Below, one piece after another: positions 7,139 to 16,384 of a stretch of 64,000 nt of DNA. The stretch is from Streptococcus parasanguinis ATCC 15912 (GTDB lineage: Bacteria > Bacillota > Bacilli > Lactobacillales > Streptococcaceae), in NCBI RefSeq assembly GCF_000164675.2, contig NC_015678.1, forward strand, positions 1,426,001-1,490,000. The letters are read 5' to 3'. The position numbers were made by a program, and so were the translations under genes. The notes beneath the pieces are model-generated. The model was not told the DNA's origin. It ran no database searches and saw only the letters and a list, made by a program, of their open reading frames with translations. Each line of letters begins with the position of its first letter. The stretch's first letter is position 1.

Positions 7139-8725
7139 TCATCCTTTACGTAACTCAAGGATTTGGTCATAGCGCTCTTCTTCATCAATATGATGGGCTA
7201 TTTCTAGTACCGTGATCGGCAAAGAAAAGATTAGGTCTCTAACCAGACGACTATTTTTTTCGTCCAAAGCTGATGTCACTTCGTCCGCTAATAAAATATC
7301 CTTCTCGCGTAAGAGAAAACGAGCCAACTCTAATCTGACACGCTGACCTCCTGAAATGTTTTCACCATTATTATGAATTTCTACATTCAAAATATCCTGA
7401 AATTCATCTATTAAGCCAACTCGGTCCAATACCTCCAATAATTCATGGTCCTGAAAAGGCTGACCAAAAGTTAGATTATAGCGGATAGTATCGTTAAACA
7501 GGAAGGGATGCTGGCTAATTAAACCGATATTCCCTTGGAAATGACTCGTTATTTGATTTCCATCATACTGAACGAAAATGTCACCCTCATCACATACTTC
7601 TTCTCCTAAAATCAAGCGAAAAAGAGTCGTCTTTCCAGACCCGCTCGGTCCTTTGATTAAGACCTTCTGACCTACTGAAATCGTCGCCGTCAAATCAGAA
7701 AAAAGCTGACGTTCAGCAAAACTTTTTGAAATATGATTTAAGCGCAACGATTCGAGATTTTCAACAAATTGATCCTTTGTCTCTTCGAAATCAGGTTCTT
7801 CCTCGATAATCTTAAACAGGCGGTTCGCAGTCGGCAAGGCACCTTGGAGATTGGCTGCACTGTACATCAGAGTTTGGATCGGTTCTACCAGCATCCCCGC
7901 AGCAACATACATAGAGATGAGGCTTGTAATAGAAATAGAATTTCCCTGTAAACTCAAATAAAAGCCTAAAGCAAGAGGAACAACCTGACTAAAAAAGACC
8001 ATAAATCCATTAAAGAAAAAAATAATATTATGTGTGAAACAAAATCTTTGGATGGCTTTTTGATATTCTCCGTTTAAATCATTCACGCGCTCTTCATTCA
8101 GCCTCATGGCCTGATTAATCCGTAAGGTTTGGCTGCCTTGCATACTATCCGAGACAAGCCCATGTAATTTCGTTCTAAGCTTGGACCAGCTGTCTCCCGA
8201 ATCTTGTAAACGACGATTCATGATGAACTGAGGAATAGGTCTCATAATCGTAAAAATGACAAAAATAAGTCCTAAGAGAAAATTTTGTGAAACAATATAA
8301 ATGGCTGTAACAAGGGCGACAAATCCCCAACTCACCATAACATTTATATTTTCCAAATAATTATCGCCCACATATTCCATATCTTGAGTTAGCAGACTAA
8401 CTTTTTCATCATTGGAAAATTTAGGATTCAATATGACTTTCTTAAATAAAAGGGCACGGACACTTTTGTTGATTTCTCTTCGGAATATATTGTGCGAATA
8501 GTTTGAAAACAGCATCAGACTATAAATAACAAGATAGACAGACAAACCAAATAAAACAAAATTGAGAATTTTTCCATAAGAAAGGCCGTCTTGATCTAAC
8601 TTCAAGGCCTTCGTTAAAATCAGAGGTTGCGCCAACACCAAACCACTATTCACAATACGCCCTAAAAAAATAGGAAAAAGATACTTCTTATCAATGTACT
8701 TATAAATATTTCTCATAATTATCAT
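7139..8725 (-). CDS. ABC exporter (fused membrane and ATPase domains) of the peptide operon
   Basis: A 528-residue half-transporter with a type I exporter membrane domain (several hydrophobic helices, residues 15-290). The ATPase has Walker A GPSGSGKTT (359-367), signature ISGGQ (457-461) and Walker B ILLADE (477-482). It lacks an N-terminal C39 peptidase domain, so it would export a peptide without cutting a double-glycine leader. Sequence is AT-rich relative to the flanks. It lies 55 bases after the small precursor gene, with a hairpin between. The likely cargo is the modified peptide encoded at 8781-8864. The start could be ATG 8725 or the in-frame ATG 8716. Confidence 0.88.
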   Translation of the reverse strand: MIIMRNIYKYIDKKYLFPIFLGRIVNSGLVLAQPLILTKALKLDQDGLSYGKILNFVLFGLSVYLVIYSLMLFSNYSHNIFRREINKSVRALLFKKVILNPKFSNDEKVSLLTQDMEYVGDNYLENINVMVSWGFVALVTAIYIVSQNFLLGLIFVIFTIMRPIPQFIMNRRLQDSGDSWSKLRTKLHGLVSDSMQGSQTLRINQAMRLNEERVNDLNGEYQKAIQRFCFTHNIIFFFNGFMVFFSQVVPLALGFYLSLQGNSISITSLISMYVAAGMLVEPIQTLMYSAANLQGALPTANRLFKIIEEEPDFEETKDQFVENLESLRLNHISKSFAERQLFSDLTATISVGQKVLIKGPSGSGKTTLFRLILGEEVCDEGDIFVQYDGNQITSHFQGNIGLISQHPFLFNDTIRYNLTFGQPFQDHELLEVLDRVGLIDEFQDILNVEIHNNGENISGGQRVRLELARFLLREKDILLADEVTSALDEKNSRLVRDLIFSLPITVLEIAHHIDEEERYDQILELRKG

Positions 8726-8772
8726 CCATCAAAATAGAGGGATAGCACAACCCTCTTCTCTAATTTATTTAA

Positions 8773-8798
8773 AATCGTGATTATTTACAATCACAATT
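8773..8798 (-). terminator. Hairpin overlapping the 3' end of the precursor gene
   Basis: On the minus strand AATTGTGATT pairs with AATCACGATT (10 bp including one U-G pair) around a 6-base loop that contains the stop region. Only a broken T-run follows. It may act as a partial terminator or 3' stabiliser that makes precursor RNA more abundant than exporter RNA. Confidence 0.5.
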
Positions 8799-8864
8799 AT
8801 AGTTAAATACTCTAGGTTTAGCATTCATTTTGTCATCGAATTTGTTATTCACTTTAACCTTCAT
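8781..8864 (-). CDS. Probable RiPP precursor peptide, 27 residues, NxxC type
   Basis: A small gene hidden between the radical-SAM gene and the exporter. ATG 8864 is preceded by AAAGGA at 8-base spacing, and the start lies only 13 bases after the radical-SAM stop. The peptide begins MKVKVNNKFDD and ends KPRVFNYNCDCK. The charged N-terminal half suits a leader. The tail holds two overlapping N-x-x-C motifs (N21-Y-N-C24 and N23-C-D-C26) with the only two cysteines. Streptococcal radical-SAM peptides of the NxxC class are known to gain a thioether from cysteine to the asparagine beta-carbon. That class fits but is my inference here. No double-glycine site is present. Confidence 0.8.
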   Translation of the reverse strand: MKVKVNNKFDDKMNAKPRVFNYNCDCK

Positions 8865-8877
8865 GATATCTTCCTTT

Positions 8878-10173
8878 CTAGTCCACATCTAAAATGTCAT
8901 TATAAGATTTTGACAAAGCGAAAAGTGCTAAATTTTTACGAATTTTTTCCTTCACACTTTTACATAGATAGCGTGAATTTGTCTTCGTAATTCGCTTGGC
9001 CATCGGACAATAGCCAGATTTACAGATTAAAACAAATGGGCACTCTTTGCAACTTGCATCAAGCCGAATAACCCAATCATTCAGTTTACTGTAATTCACA
9101 AAACCTTTATTAATGTTACCGAAAATATTTTGAGGTTCATATAAAGCAACTGTACATGATTGAACAATTCCTCTTACATTAAACATAAAATGATTTTTTC
9201 GATTAGAATAGCAGGTATAATTATTATTCACTACAACTTCTGGGGAAGAGATATGATATCCTGAAGTTACAGCTAACTTAGATAATTCAAAACTTGCATC
9301 TTTATCCAGTAAAGTAACGCAGTAATTTATATCTCTATCTCCTTTGCCCCAATTTCCAATATTATGATAAGAAATCTTAAATCTGGAATCATCTTTGAAA
9401 TAGATACCATCATGTGTTAAAAACTCTTTAACATTTTGATAGTTATCTTTACTTACATTAAAGCGAATCACACAAATAAAATCAAATTTACTTTCTTGCA
9501 TTGCTTTCAAATTATCGAATATACGATTATACGACAACCCACCGTTTTGCAATACTCTCTGATTATTATGACTTTCTTCATCTCCATCCAAAGTTATCTG
9601 GTAACTAGTCACTTTAAATTTTTCATTCAAATATCGAAACTTATTCTTAGTCAATAAATAACCATTCGTAGTGATTGCACTTTGATAATGAATCTGATAT
9701 TTCTCACATAAATCTATAAAAACAGGAGACAACCGCTTGATAGTTTTATATCCCAACAGTGGTTCTCCTCCAAACCAGCCTACTGACAAATACTTATACT
9801 TCCCGGACTGAAGTTTTTCTTTCAAAAATTGGACAATGGCATCTTCTGTCTCTGTTGACATAGCAATATTTTCAAATTTTTCATAACAATACTTACACCG
9901 AAAATTACAATCTCCATGTGTCAAAATTGTTAGTTCCAATAATTCAGCATCTGTATCGCTTATTTTAGATAGATACTTTTCGACCTCATACTCACCCTCA
10001 CTTAAATATTTATTTTTATCAAGATAAGCATGAAACTCTTTCCTAATCACATCATTGCTGTCGACTACTCTATTCAATTCATTCGTAAGAAAAAATGAAT
10101 GATTGGTTTTAGTATTAAAATACAACGTACCATCATCAGTACTATATTTTAATATATATCGTGACAAATTCAT
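8878..10173 (-). CDS. Radical-SAM/SPASM peptide-modifying enzyme
   Basis: A 431-residue protein. Residues 1-80 resemble the leader-binding N-terminal region of RiPP maturases (YILKYSTDDGTLYFNTKTNH). The radical-SAM cluster motif is C89-x3-C93-x2-C96 (CNFRCKYC), followed by GWFGGEPL at 132-139. The C-terminal SPASM region has cysteines at 321, 340, 375, 378, 384, 389 and 404, enough for two auxiliary iron-sulfur clusters as in sactisynthases. The enzyme would use S-adenosylmethionine to install a crosslink in the peptide encoded just downstream. AGGTGA precedes the ATG. No regulator gene is adjacent. Confidence 0.92.
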   Translation of the reverse strand: MNLSRYILKYSTDDGTLYFNTKTNHSFFLTNELNRVVDSNDVIRKEFHAYLDKNKYLSEGEYEVEKYLSKISDTDAELLELTILTHGDCNFRCKYCYEKFENIAMSTETEDAIVQFLKEKLQSGKYKYLSVGWFGGEPLLGYKTIKRLSPVFIDLCEKYQIHYQSAITTNGYLLTKNKFRYLNEKFKVTSYQITLDGDEESHNNQRVLQNGGLSYNRIFDNLKAMQESKFDFICVIRFNVSKDNYQNVKEFLTHDGIYFKDDSRFKISYHNIGNWGKGDRDINYCVTLLDKDASFELSKLAVTSGYHISSPEVVVNNNYTCYSNRKNHFMFNVRGIVQSCTVALYEPQNIFGNINKGFVNYSKLNDWVIRLDASCKECPFVLICKSGYCPMAKRITKTNSRYLCKSVKEKIRKNLALFALSKSYNDILDVD

Positions 10174-10211
10174 ATTATCACCTCTTAATCTGTGTGACTT
10201 AACCTACAGTA

Positions 10212-10240
10212 AGTGTACACCGATAGAAATATTAAATCAA
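10212..10240 (-). promoter_or_regulatory. Promoter of the peptide operon
   Basis: TTGATT, a 17-base spacer and TACACT are seen on the minus strand, about 40 bases before the radical-SAM start. Confidence 0.6.
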
Positions 10241-10259
10241 GCAATATTCAGCAGACTAG

Positions 10260-10275
10260 AAAAGTTCCAACTTTT
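10260..10275. promoter_or_regulatory. Perfect 16-bp palindrome upstream of the peptide-operon promoter
   Basis: AAAAGTT-CC-AACTTTT forms a 7-2-7 inverted repeat whose edge lies 19 bases from the -35 box. Its 2-base spacer argues for a protein operator more than an RNA hairpin. It also lies 16 bases after the HAD gene stop, so a weak terminator role is possible. Confidence 0.45.
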
Positions 10276-10291
10276 AATATTTTGGAAAAGG

Positions 10292-10936
10292 TTATCCTAT
10301 AAAAGCTGCAATTTCGCCAACTTCTTGAGCAATATAGGTGGCGCCGGCTTCTTCCAATTCTTCCCTGCTTCCAAAGCCATAAAGGACACCGATAGAATCA
10401 AGCTTTTGCGCTTGAGCGCCAAGCACATCGTGCTCCCTGTCTCCAATCATGATGGTATGCGCCAAATCTGTAATCCCATTTTGCTCCAAGGCATACTGGA
10501 TAACATCGCTTTTTTTACTACGTTTTCTATCCATGGTCGCACCAGCGACAAAGTCAAAATAATCATACAAACCAAAGTGTTTGAGAATTTGAATGGAAAA
10601 TTCTTCAGGCTTTGACGTAGCTACAATCAACTGTTTGCCAGCCTGCTTGAGAGAAGCCAGCAAGTCAGGAACGCCTAGATAGACCTCATTTTCATAAAGG
10701 CCTTTTTCGGAAAAATACTCATGATAGTAGTCAATGGCCTTTAAACATTCTTCCTTAGAAAATCCATAAAAGCGCTCAAAAGACTCCTGCAAGGGCGGAC
10801 CGATGAAAACTCTCAATGCTTTCTTGTCTGGCACTTGAATCCCATATTTTCCTAAGGCATAGGCCACCGAGTTGGTAATCCCTAGTTCTGAATTGGTCAA
10901 GGTGCCGTCTAGGTCAAATAAAATCGTTTGATACAT
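10292..10936 (-). CDS. HAD-family phosphatase (phosphoglycolate phosphatase-like)
   Basis: A 214-residue protein of HAD subfamily IA. Motif I is FDLDGTLTNS (residues 7-16, D8 nucleophile and D10 acid). The C1 cap holds RVFIGPPLQESF. Motif II is VATSKP near residue 105, and motif IV is MIGDREHDVLGA near 165. These point to a small phosphoester such as phosphoglycolate or a nucleotide monophosphate, but the substrate cannot be read from sequence. GAGG lies before the ATG. It is transcribed toward the peptide operon and may read into it. Confidence 0.85.
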   Translation of the reverse strand: MYQTILFDLDGTLTNSELGITNSVAYALGKYGIQVPDKKALRVFIGPPLQESFERFYGFSKEECLKAIDYYHEYFSEKGLYENEVYLGVPDLLASLKQAGKQLIVATSKPEEFSIQILKHFGLYDYFDFVAGATMDRKRSKKSDVIQYALEQNGITDLAHTIMIGDREHDVLGAQAQKLDSIGVLYGFGSREELEEAGATYIAQEVGEIAAFIG

Positions 10937-10961
10937 TTTTTCCTCTTTCTGCTTTCAAAAA

Positions 10962-11136
10962 GAGGCTGGGACAAAAGTCCTAGCCTCTCAATTGTCTTTG
11001 GATTGTCGAGCAAGACGCAGTGGTTGAGTGGGCTCTACTACGCTGATTTCATCAGCTTTTACAGCCCTACTCAACTGTGCGGAGGTGGGACGATGAAATC
11101 GAATTCTAACAAATGACCGATTTCTGTCCCACTCTC
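10962..11136 (+). repeat. 175-bp hairpin element, copy 1
   Basis: Begins GAGGCTGGGACAAAAG and ends GTCCCACTCTC. It contains three successive self-complementary blocks: a GAGGCT...AGCCTC terminator-like hairpin, a long GTTGAGTGGGCT...AGCCCTACTCAAC hairpin, and a GTGGGAC...GTCCCAC hairpin. It lies 14 bases after the purA stop and likely terminates purA. This copy differs from the others at several bases (for example ACAAATGACC for ACGAATTACC). Confidence 0.92.
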
Positions 11137-11150
11137 TTATCTTCATTTGC

Positions 11151-12452
<1,302 letters not shown>

Positions 12453-12460
12453 TCATATAC

Positions 12461-12482
12461 CATAGATAGTTGCCTATCTATG
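12461..12482. promoter_or_regulatory. Perfect 22-bp palindrome just upstream of purA
   Basis: CATAGATAG-TTGC-CTATCTATG is a 9-bp stem with a 4-base loop, ending 17 bases before the start codon. It could be an RNA hairpin controlling ribosome access or an operator. Confidence 0.55.
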
Positions 12483-12500
12483 CCTTTCTTCAAACTAAGG

Positions 12501-12517
12501 GCAGGAGTCTCACCTGC
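12501..12517 (-). promoter_or_regulatory. Second leader hairpin of purA
   Basis: GCAGG-TGAGACT-CCTGC on the minus strand forms a 5-bp stem in the untranslated leader, about 20 bases after the predicted transcription start. Confidence 0.4.
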
Positions 12518-12535
12518 AAGTTTGTCTTACACTCT

Positions 12536-12564
12536 ATTATAAGCAATTTTTAATGTTTTTTCAA
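12536..12564 (-). promoter_or_regulatory. Promoter of purA
   Basis: TTGAAA, 17 bases and a perfect TATAAT on the minus strand give a leader of about 85 nt. The rest of the gap up to hslO (12565-12749) shows no gene. Confidence 0.8.
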
Positions 12565-12749
12565 GATCCACTCGGCTATCGTTTATTTTTCTCCTTTCTT
12601 TTTAAACCAACTTCTCTATGAAACTCGTCTTTTACTTGGAAATTGCTTCTTTCTAGAAATAACGTTCGGAATTTTCTTTTCTTCTCGTCCTTCTTCTGAA
12701 ACGACTGATTTTCAGAATTCTCCTTGTCCCCACTTTGCTTGATTTGTGC

Positions 12750-12755
12750 TAAAAT
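12750..12755 (+). promoter_or_regulatory. Extended -10 box of hslO, leaderless type
   Basis: TGC TAAAAT is followed by only seven bases before the ATG at 12763. Transcription should begin at or one base before the start codon. Confidence 0.6.
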
Positions 12756-12762
12756 AGTAGGT

Positions 12763-13635
12763 ATGGACAAAATTATTAAAACTATCTCAGAAAGTGGTGC
12801 TTTTCGTGCTTATGTACTAGACAGTACAGAAACTGTACGAACAGCCCAAGAAAAACATCATACACAAGCTAGCTCCACGGTCGCACTTGGCCGTACCCTC
12901 ATTGCCAGCCAAATCTTGGCGGCAAACGAGAAAGGAGATACTAAAATTACGGTCAAAGTCCTTGGAACTAGCTCACTCGGAGCCATCATCACCGTGGCAG
13001 ATACCAAGGGAAATATTAAAGGCTACGTGCAAAATCCTGGAGTGGATATCAAGAAGACTGCGACTGGTGAAGTTCTGGTGGGACCATTTGTCGGAAACGG
13101 AGAATTCTTGGTCATCACAGATTATGGTACGGGAAATCCTTATAACTCCATGACCCCTCTTGTAACCGGTGAAATCGGAGAAGACCTGGCCTTTTATCTG
13201 ACGGAAAGCCAACAAACACCATCTGCAGTTGGACTCAATGTTCTTTTGGATGAAGAAGACAAGGTCAAGGTGGCTGGTGGCTTCTTGCTCCAGGTCTTAC
13301 CCAATGCCAAGGAAGAAGAAATCGCGCGCTTTGAAAAACGCATCCAAGAAATGCCTGCCATCTCCACACTTTTGGAATCTGAAGACCATATTGAAGCTCT
13401 TCTTGCCGCTATCTATGGGGATGAACCTTTCAAACGCCTCTCTGAAGAAGAACTTCGCTTTCAGTGCGACTGCAGCCGTGAGCGTTTCTTGAACGCTTTA
13501 GCAAGTCTGCCAGCTAGTGATTTAAAAGAGATGAAAGATGAAGATCACGGTGCAGAGATTACCTGCCAATTCTGCCAAACCCACTACCACTTTGACGAAA
13601 ATGACTTGGAGGAACTCATTCGTGACAAATCTTAA
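12763..13635 (+). CDS. hslO: Redox-regulated chaperone Hsp33
   Basis: A 290-residue holdase chaperone activated by oxidation. The four zinc-binding cysteines are present: C235 and C237 (CDC) with C268 and C271 (CQFC). On oxidation they form disulfides and expose the client site. I start at ATG 12763 ([18 protein letters not shown]); upstream frame codons lie within the promoter. No usable ribosome site is found, and the -10 box ends 7 bases before the ATG, so the mRNA is probably leaderless. The stop overlaps the start of dusB. Confidence 0.95.
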   Translation: MDKIIKTISESGAFRAYVLDSTETVRTAQEKHHTQASSTVALGRTLIASQILAANEKGDTKITVKVLGTSSLGAIITVADTKGNIKGYVQNPGVDIKKTATGEVLVGPFVGNGEFLVITDYGTGNPYNSMTPLVTGEIGEDLAFYLTESQQTPSAVGLNVLLDEEDKVKVAGGFLLQVLPNAKEEEIARFEKRIQEMPAISTLLESEDHIEALLAAIYGDEPFKRLSEEELRFQCDCSRERFLNALASLPASDLKEMKDEDHGAEITCQFCQTHYHFDENDLEELIRDKS

Positions 13636-14599
13636 TACGCCATTTATGATCGGGGATGTCGAAATCCCTAACCGTACTGTCCTAGCCCCAATGGCTGGAG
13701 TGACCAACTCGGCTTTCCGGACCATTGCCAAAGAACTGGGAGCAGGGCTCGTTGTCATGGAAATGGTCTCTGACAAGGGAATCCAGTACAACAATGAAAA
13801 GACACTGCATATGCTCCATATCGATGAAGGCGAAAATCCTGTATCGATCCAACTCTTTGGAAGCGACGAAGACAGCCTCGCACGCGCAGCTGAATTTATC
13901 CAAGAAAATACCAAGACCGATATCGTCGATATCAACATGGGTTGCCCGGTGAATAAAATCGTCAAGAACGAGGCTGGTGCGATGTGGCTCAAGGACCCAG
14001 ACAAGATCTACTCCATCATCAATAAGGTTCAATCCGTCCTAGATATTCCATTGACGGTCAAGATGCGGACGGGTTGGTCGGACCCTTCCCTAGCAGTTGA
14101 GAACGCCCTCGCTGCTGAAGCTGCGGGTGTCTCTGCCCTTGCCATGCATGGACGGACTCGGGAGCAAATGTATACGGGGCATGCGGATCTTGAGACCCTT
14201 CACAAGGTTGCACAAGCCCTGACTAAGATTCCATTTATCGCAAACGGAGATATCCGTACGGTTCAAGATGCCAAACAACGGATCGAAGAAGTCGGTGCTG
14301 ATGCGGTCATGATTGGTCGCGCTGCTATGGGTAATCCTTATCTCTTCAACCAAATCAACCACTACTTTGAAACAGGTGAAATCCTGCCTGATTTGACTTT
14401 TGAAGACAAGATGAAGATTGCTTACGAACACTTGAAACGCTTGATCGATCTCAAAGGTGAGCACATTGCCGTTCGTGAATTCCGTGGCCTCGCCCCTCAC
14501 TACCTCCGTGGTACCTCAGGTGCAGCCAAACTCCGTGGCGCCATCTCCCAAGCCAGCACCCTAGCAGAGATTGAAGAACTCTTACAATTAAAAGCATAG
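13622..14599 (+). CDS. dusB: tRNA-dihydrouridine synthase, DusB type
   Basis: A 325-residue FMN enzyme that reduces uridines in the tRNA D-loop. Landmarks are [14 protein letters not shown] (FMN site), NMGCPVNKI with catalytic C108, and [16 protein letters not shown] choose GTG 13622 because GGAGG lies 9 bases before it and because this overlaps the hslO stop by 14 bases (coupled translation). ATG 13646 is the alternative. The hslO-dus pair is a common streptococcal arrangement. A copy of the 175-bp element follows the stop. Confidence 0.93.
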   Translation: MTNLNTPFMIGDVEIPNRTVLAPMAGVTNSAFRTIAKELGAGLVVMEMVSDKGIQYNNEKTLHMLHIDEGENPVSIQLFGSDEDSLARAAEFIQENTKTDIVDINMGCPVNKIVKNEAGAMWLKDPDKIYSIINKVQSVLDIPLTVKMRTGWSDPSLAVENALAAEAAGVSALAMHGRTREQMYTGHADLETLHKVAQALTKIPFIANGDIRTVQDAKQRIEEVGADAVMIGRAAMGNPYLFNQINHYFETGEILPDLTFEDKMKIAYEHLKRLIDLKGEHIAVREFRGLAPHYLRGTSGAAKLRGAISQASTLAEIEELLQLKA

Positions 14600-14613
14600 A
14601 AACACAAAAAGCA

Positions 14614-14788
14614 GAGAGTGGGACAGAAATCGGTAATTCGTTAGAATTCGATTTCGTCGTCCCACCTCCGCACAGTTGAGTAGGACTGTAAAAGCTGATG
14701 AAATCAGCGTAGTAGAGCCCACTCAACCACTGCGTCTTGCTCGACAATCCAAAAATAATTGAGAGGCTAGGACTTTTGTCCCAGCCTC
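14614..14788 (-). repeat. 175-bp hairpin element, copy 2
   Basis: It has the opposite orientation to copy 1. It fills the gap between the convergent dusB and yoaK stops (14 bases from one and 3 from the other), so it would act as a bidirectional terminator. Confidence 0.93.
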
Positions 14789-14791
14789 TTT

Positions 14792-15478
14792 TTATAGATT
14801 ATCTGTTTGCAGGCCGAGTTGTTTGACTCTGGCGGTGTAGTAGCTCATGATCAAAAAGAGGTTGGCTGTGATCAGCCAGATGGCCCATTGGTGAATGAAA
14901 TGCATGAGGATGGCTACGCTAATAGCTCCTGCAACAAAGCTTCCAACAACAATCCCGTAATTCATGGCCTGACGCCGATACTCGTCCAAATCTCCCTTTC
15001 CTCGAGTGATTCGGTACAAGGCCGTCAGCATCTTGCGATAATTTCCGGAAGTCATAAAGATCACATAAGGGTGATTTTCGATGAGGCTCCCTGTAAAGGT
15101 CAACATCATCATCCCTGTCCCAAAAGCAATAAAGGGAACTTCTACAGGTGGTATGACAGACACCAAGGGAATCAGGAGTGTCACCACAAACAAAGGAAGC
15201 AACATCTTGGTCCGCCAAAAGGCTGTCTTGCGATATTCTTTGATATGGAGGGCAACCAGAAAGCCGATCGAGAAAAATATAATCGATGAAAAACGCATGA
15301 CGGTATTTTCGACACGGGGATCGTGCCAATCAGCGATGAGAAGCAGGAGGTTCCCCGTTTGGGTCGCGACCAAACTCCGGTAGTGCATGTGGCAAAAAAC
15401 ATCAAGACCCCCTCCGATAAAACCAAGCAGAGCCCCCATCAGTCGTGTATTTTGTGGTAAAATTATTTTTTCTTCCAT
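14792..15478 (-). CDS. YoaK/DUF1275-family membrane protein
   Basis: A 228-residue membrane protein with about six hydrophobic helices. The family signature appears as LLGFIGGGLDVFCHMHYRSLVATQTGNLLLL near the N-terminus (GG.D...TGN motif) and MTSGNYRKML in the middle. The function is unknown; family members are thought to be transporters. I start at MEEKIILPQ because the upstream in-frame GTG at 15526 lies before the TATAAT box (15510-15515) and cannot be on the transcript. Confidence 0.85.
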   Translation of the reverse strand: MEEKIILPQNTRLMGALLGFIGGGLDVFCHMHYRSLVATQTGNLLLLIADWHDPRVENTVMRFSSIIFFSIGFLVALHIKEYRKTAFWRTKMLLPLFVVTLLIPLVSVIPPVEVPFIAFGTGMMMLTFTGSLIENHPYVIFMTSGNYRKMLTALYRITRGKGDLDEYRRQAMNYGIVVGSFVAGAISVAILMHFIHQWAIWLITANLFLIMSYYTARVKQLGLQTDNL

Positions 15479-15509
15479 CGTCTTGTCTCTTTTGATCTCA
15501 ATTATGTTT

Positions 15510-15515
15510 ATTATA
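15510..15515 (-). promoter_or_regulatory. Extended -10 box of the DUF1275 gene
   Basis: TGG TATAAT on the minus strand, 31 bases before the chosen ATG. No clear -35 is seen. Confidence 0.6.
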
Positions 15516-15553
15516 CCACTTTGCACACAAGTGGAGCAGGAAAAATCAGAAAA

Positions 15554-15585
15554 AGCCCTTCCGTTACTAAAAGTAAGGGAGGGCT
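15554..15585 (-). terminator. Terminator of the nadR-pnuC-Nudix operon
   Basis: AGCCCTCC...TTACT pairs with AGTAA...GGGCT in a long stem and is followed by five T residues on the minus strand, 22 bases after the Nudix gene stop. Confidence 0.8.
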
Positions 15586-15607
15586 GGTAGAATGAACCCC
15601 GCTCGAT

Positions 15608-16384
15608 CTACTGTTTTAAGCGATAGGTCTTGCGTGGTTTTTTCTTAGGTACCCGCTTGACACCCACTTCTTCCACGAATTCTCCGAATTTTACGAGGAA
15701 GTTATTGCTAACGATGGGACGTCCTGGATTGATCAAATTGACCAATTCGGTTGCTTCATAAACGGTGAAAGGCTCCTCTAACAGATAGAGGAAGGTTGGA
15801 TTCCAGTCTAAACGCCCCTGAATCCGCTTGATCGATTCTTGAATGATTTGATAATGGTCAAAGGCAAAATCAGAAGCAGCTAAGGGTTCTCCATCGAGCA
15901 AACACTGGGATTTTTTGAAATCGACATCGAGAAAAACGACTTCCTTGGCATCGTCACCTGCATGGGCTAAGTCTACTGCTTCTGCTGGCAGATAGACCAG
16001 ATGGGCGATGGTAATGACCCAGCCTCTGGGGTCCCGCCCAGGGGTGGAAACGGTCATGAGCTGCTCCACCTTATTCACTGGCAGATCGAGCCCAACTTCT
16101 TCTTTGACTTCTCGGATACAGGCATGAGTCGCATCTTCATCCTTGTTCACAAAGCCCCCCACCAAGGCGAGGCGGTGTTGATAAGGGTGGGCTTTGCGGC
16201 GAATAGCTAAGAGCTTGAGCTTGCCTTCAACAAAACAGTAAGCTACCATGTCCGCTGTGACACTTGGAGTTTCATAAGTCGGCAGGTCTTGCTCCTTATA
16301 CCACTTGAGAAAGTCTGCTTCACTAGCGACCGTCTCAAAATACTCTTTCTCCGTCATTCCTGCTGGAATCGAAAGAGTTTCCAT
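15608..16384 (-). CDS. Nudix hydrolase with C-terminal winged-helix-like domain (NrtR-like)
   Basis: A 258-residue protein. The Nudix box is complete: G77-x5-E83-x7-R91-E-V-x-E95-E96-x-G98-L. The C-terminal 70 residues (FTVYEATELVNLIN...FVKFGEFVEEVG with a basic tail) resemble the winged helix of NrtR regulators of NAD metabolism. Because the box is intact it may be an active ADP-ribose or NAD-related pyrophosphatase, a regulator, or both. It is the last gene of the operon, starting one base after pnuC ends. This context ties it to NAD salvage. Confidence 0.82.
   Translation of the reverse strand: METLSIPAGMTEKEYFETVASEADFLKWYKEQDLPTYETPSVTADMVAYCFVEGKLKLLAIRRKAHPYQHRLALVGGFVNKDEDATHACIREVKEEVGLDLPVNKVEQLMTVSTPGRDPRGWVITIAHLVYLPAEAVDLAHAGDDAKEVVFLDVDFKKSQCLLDGEPLAASDFAFDHYQIIQESIKRIQGRLDWNPTFLYLLEEPFTVYEATELVNLINPGRPIVSNNFLVKFGEFVEEVGVKRVPKKKPRKTYRLKQ

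Noticed and set aside
10103-10615. Plus-strand frame of 170 codons opposite the radical-SAM and HAD genes
   Set aside because: It lies across two well-supported minus-strand genes and shows no protein family features.
12576-12770. Minus-strand lysine-rich frame opposite the purA-hslO gap
   Set aside because: It overlaps the hslO start and has low-complexity sequence without ribosome site or homologue.
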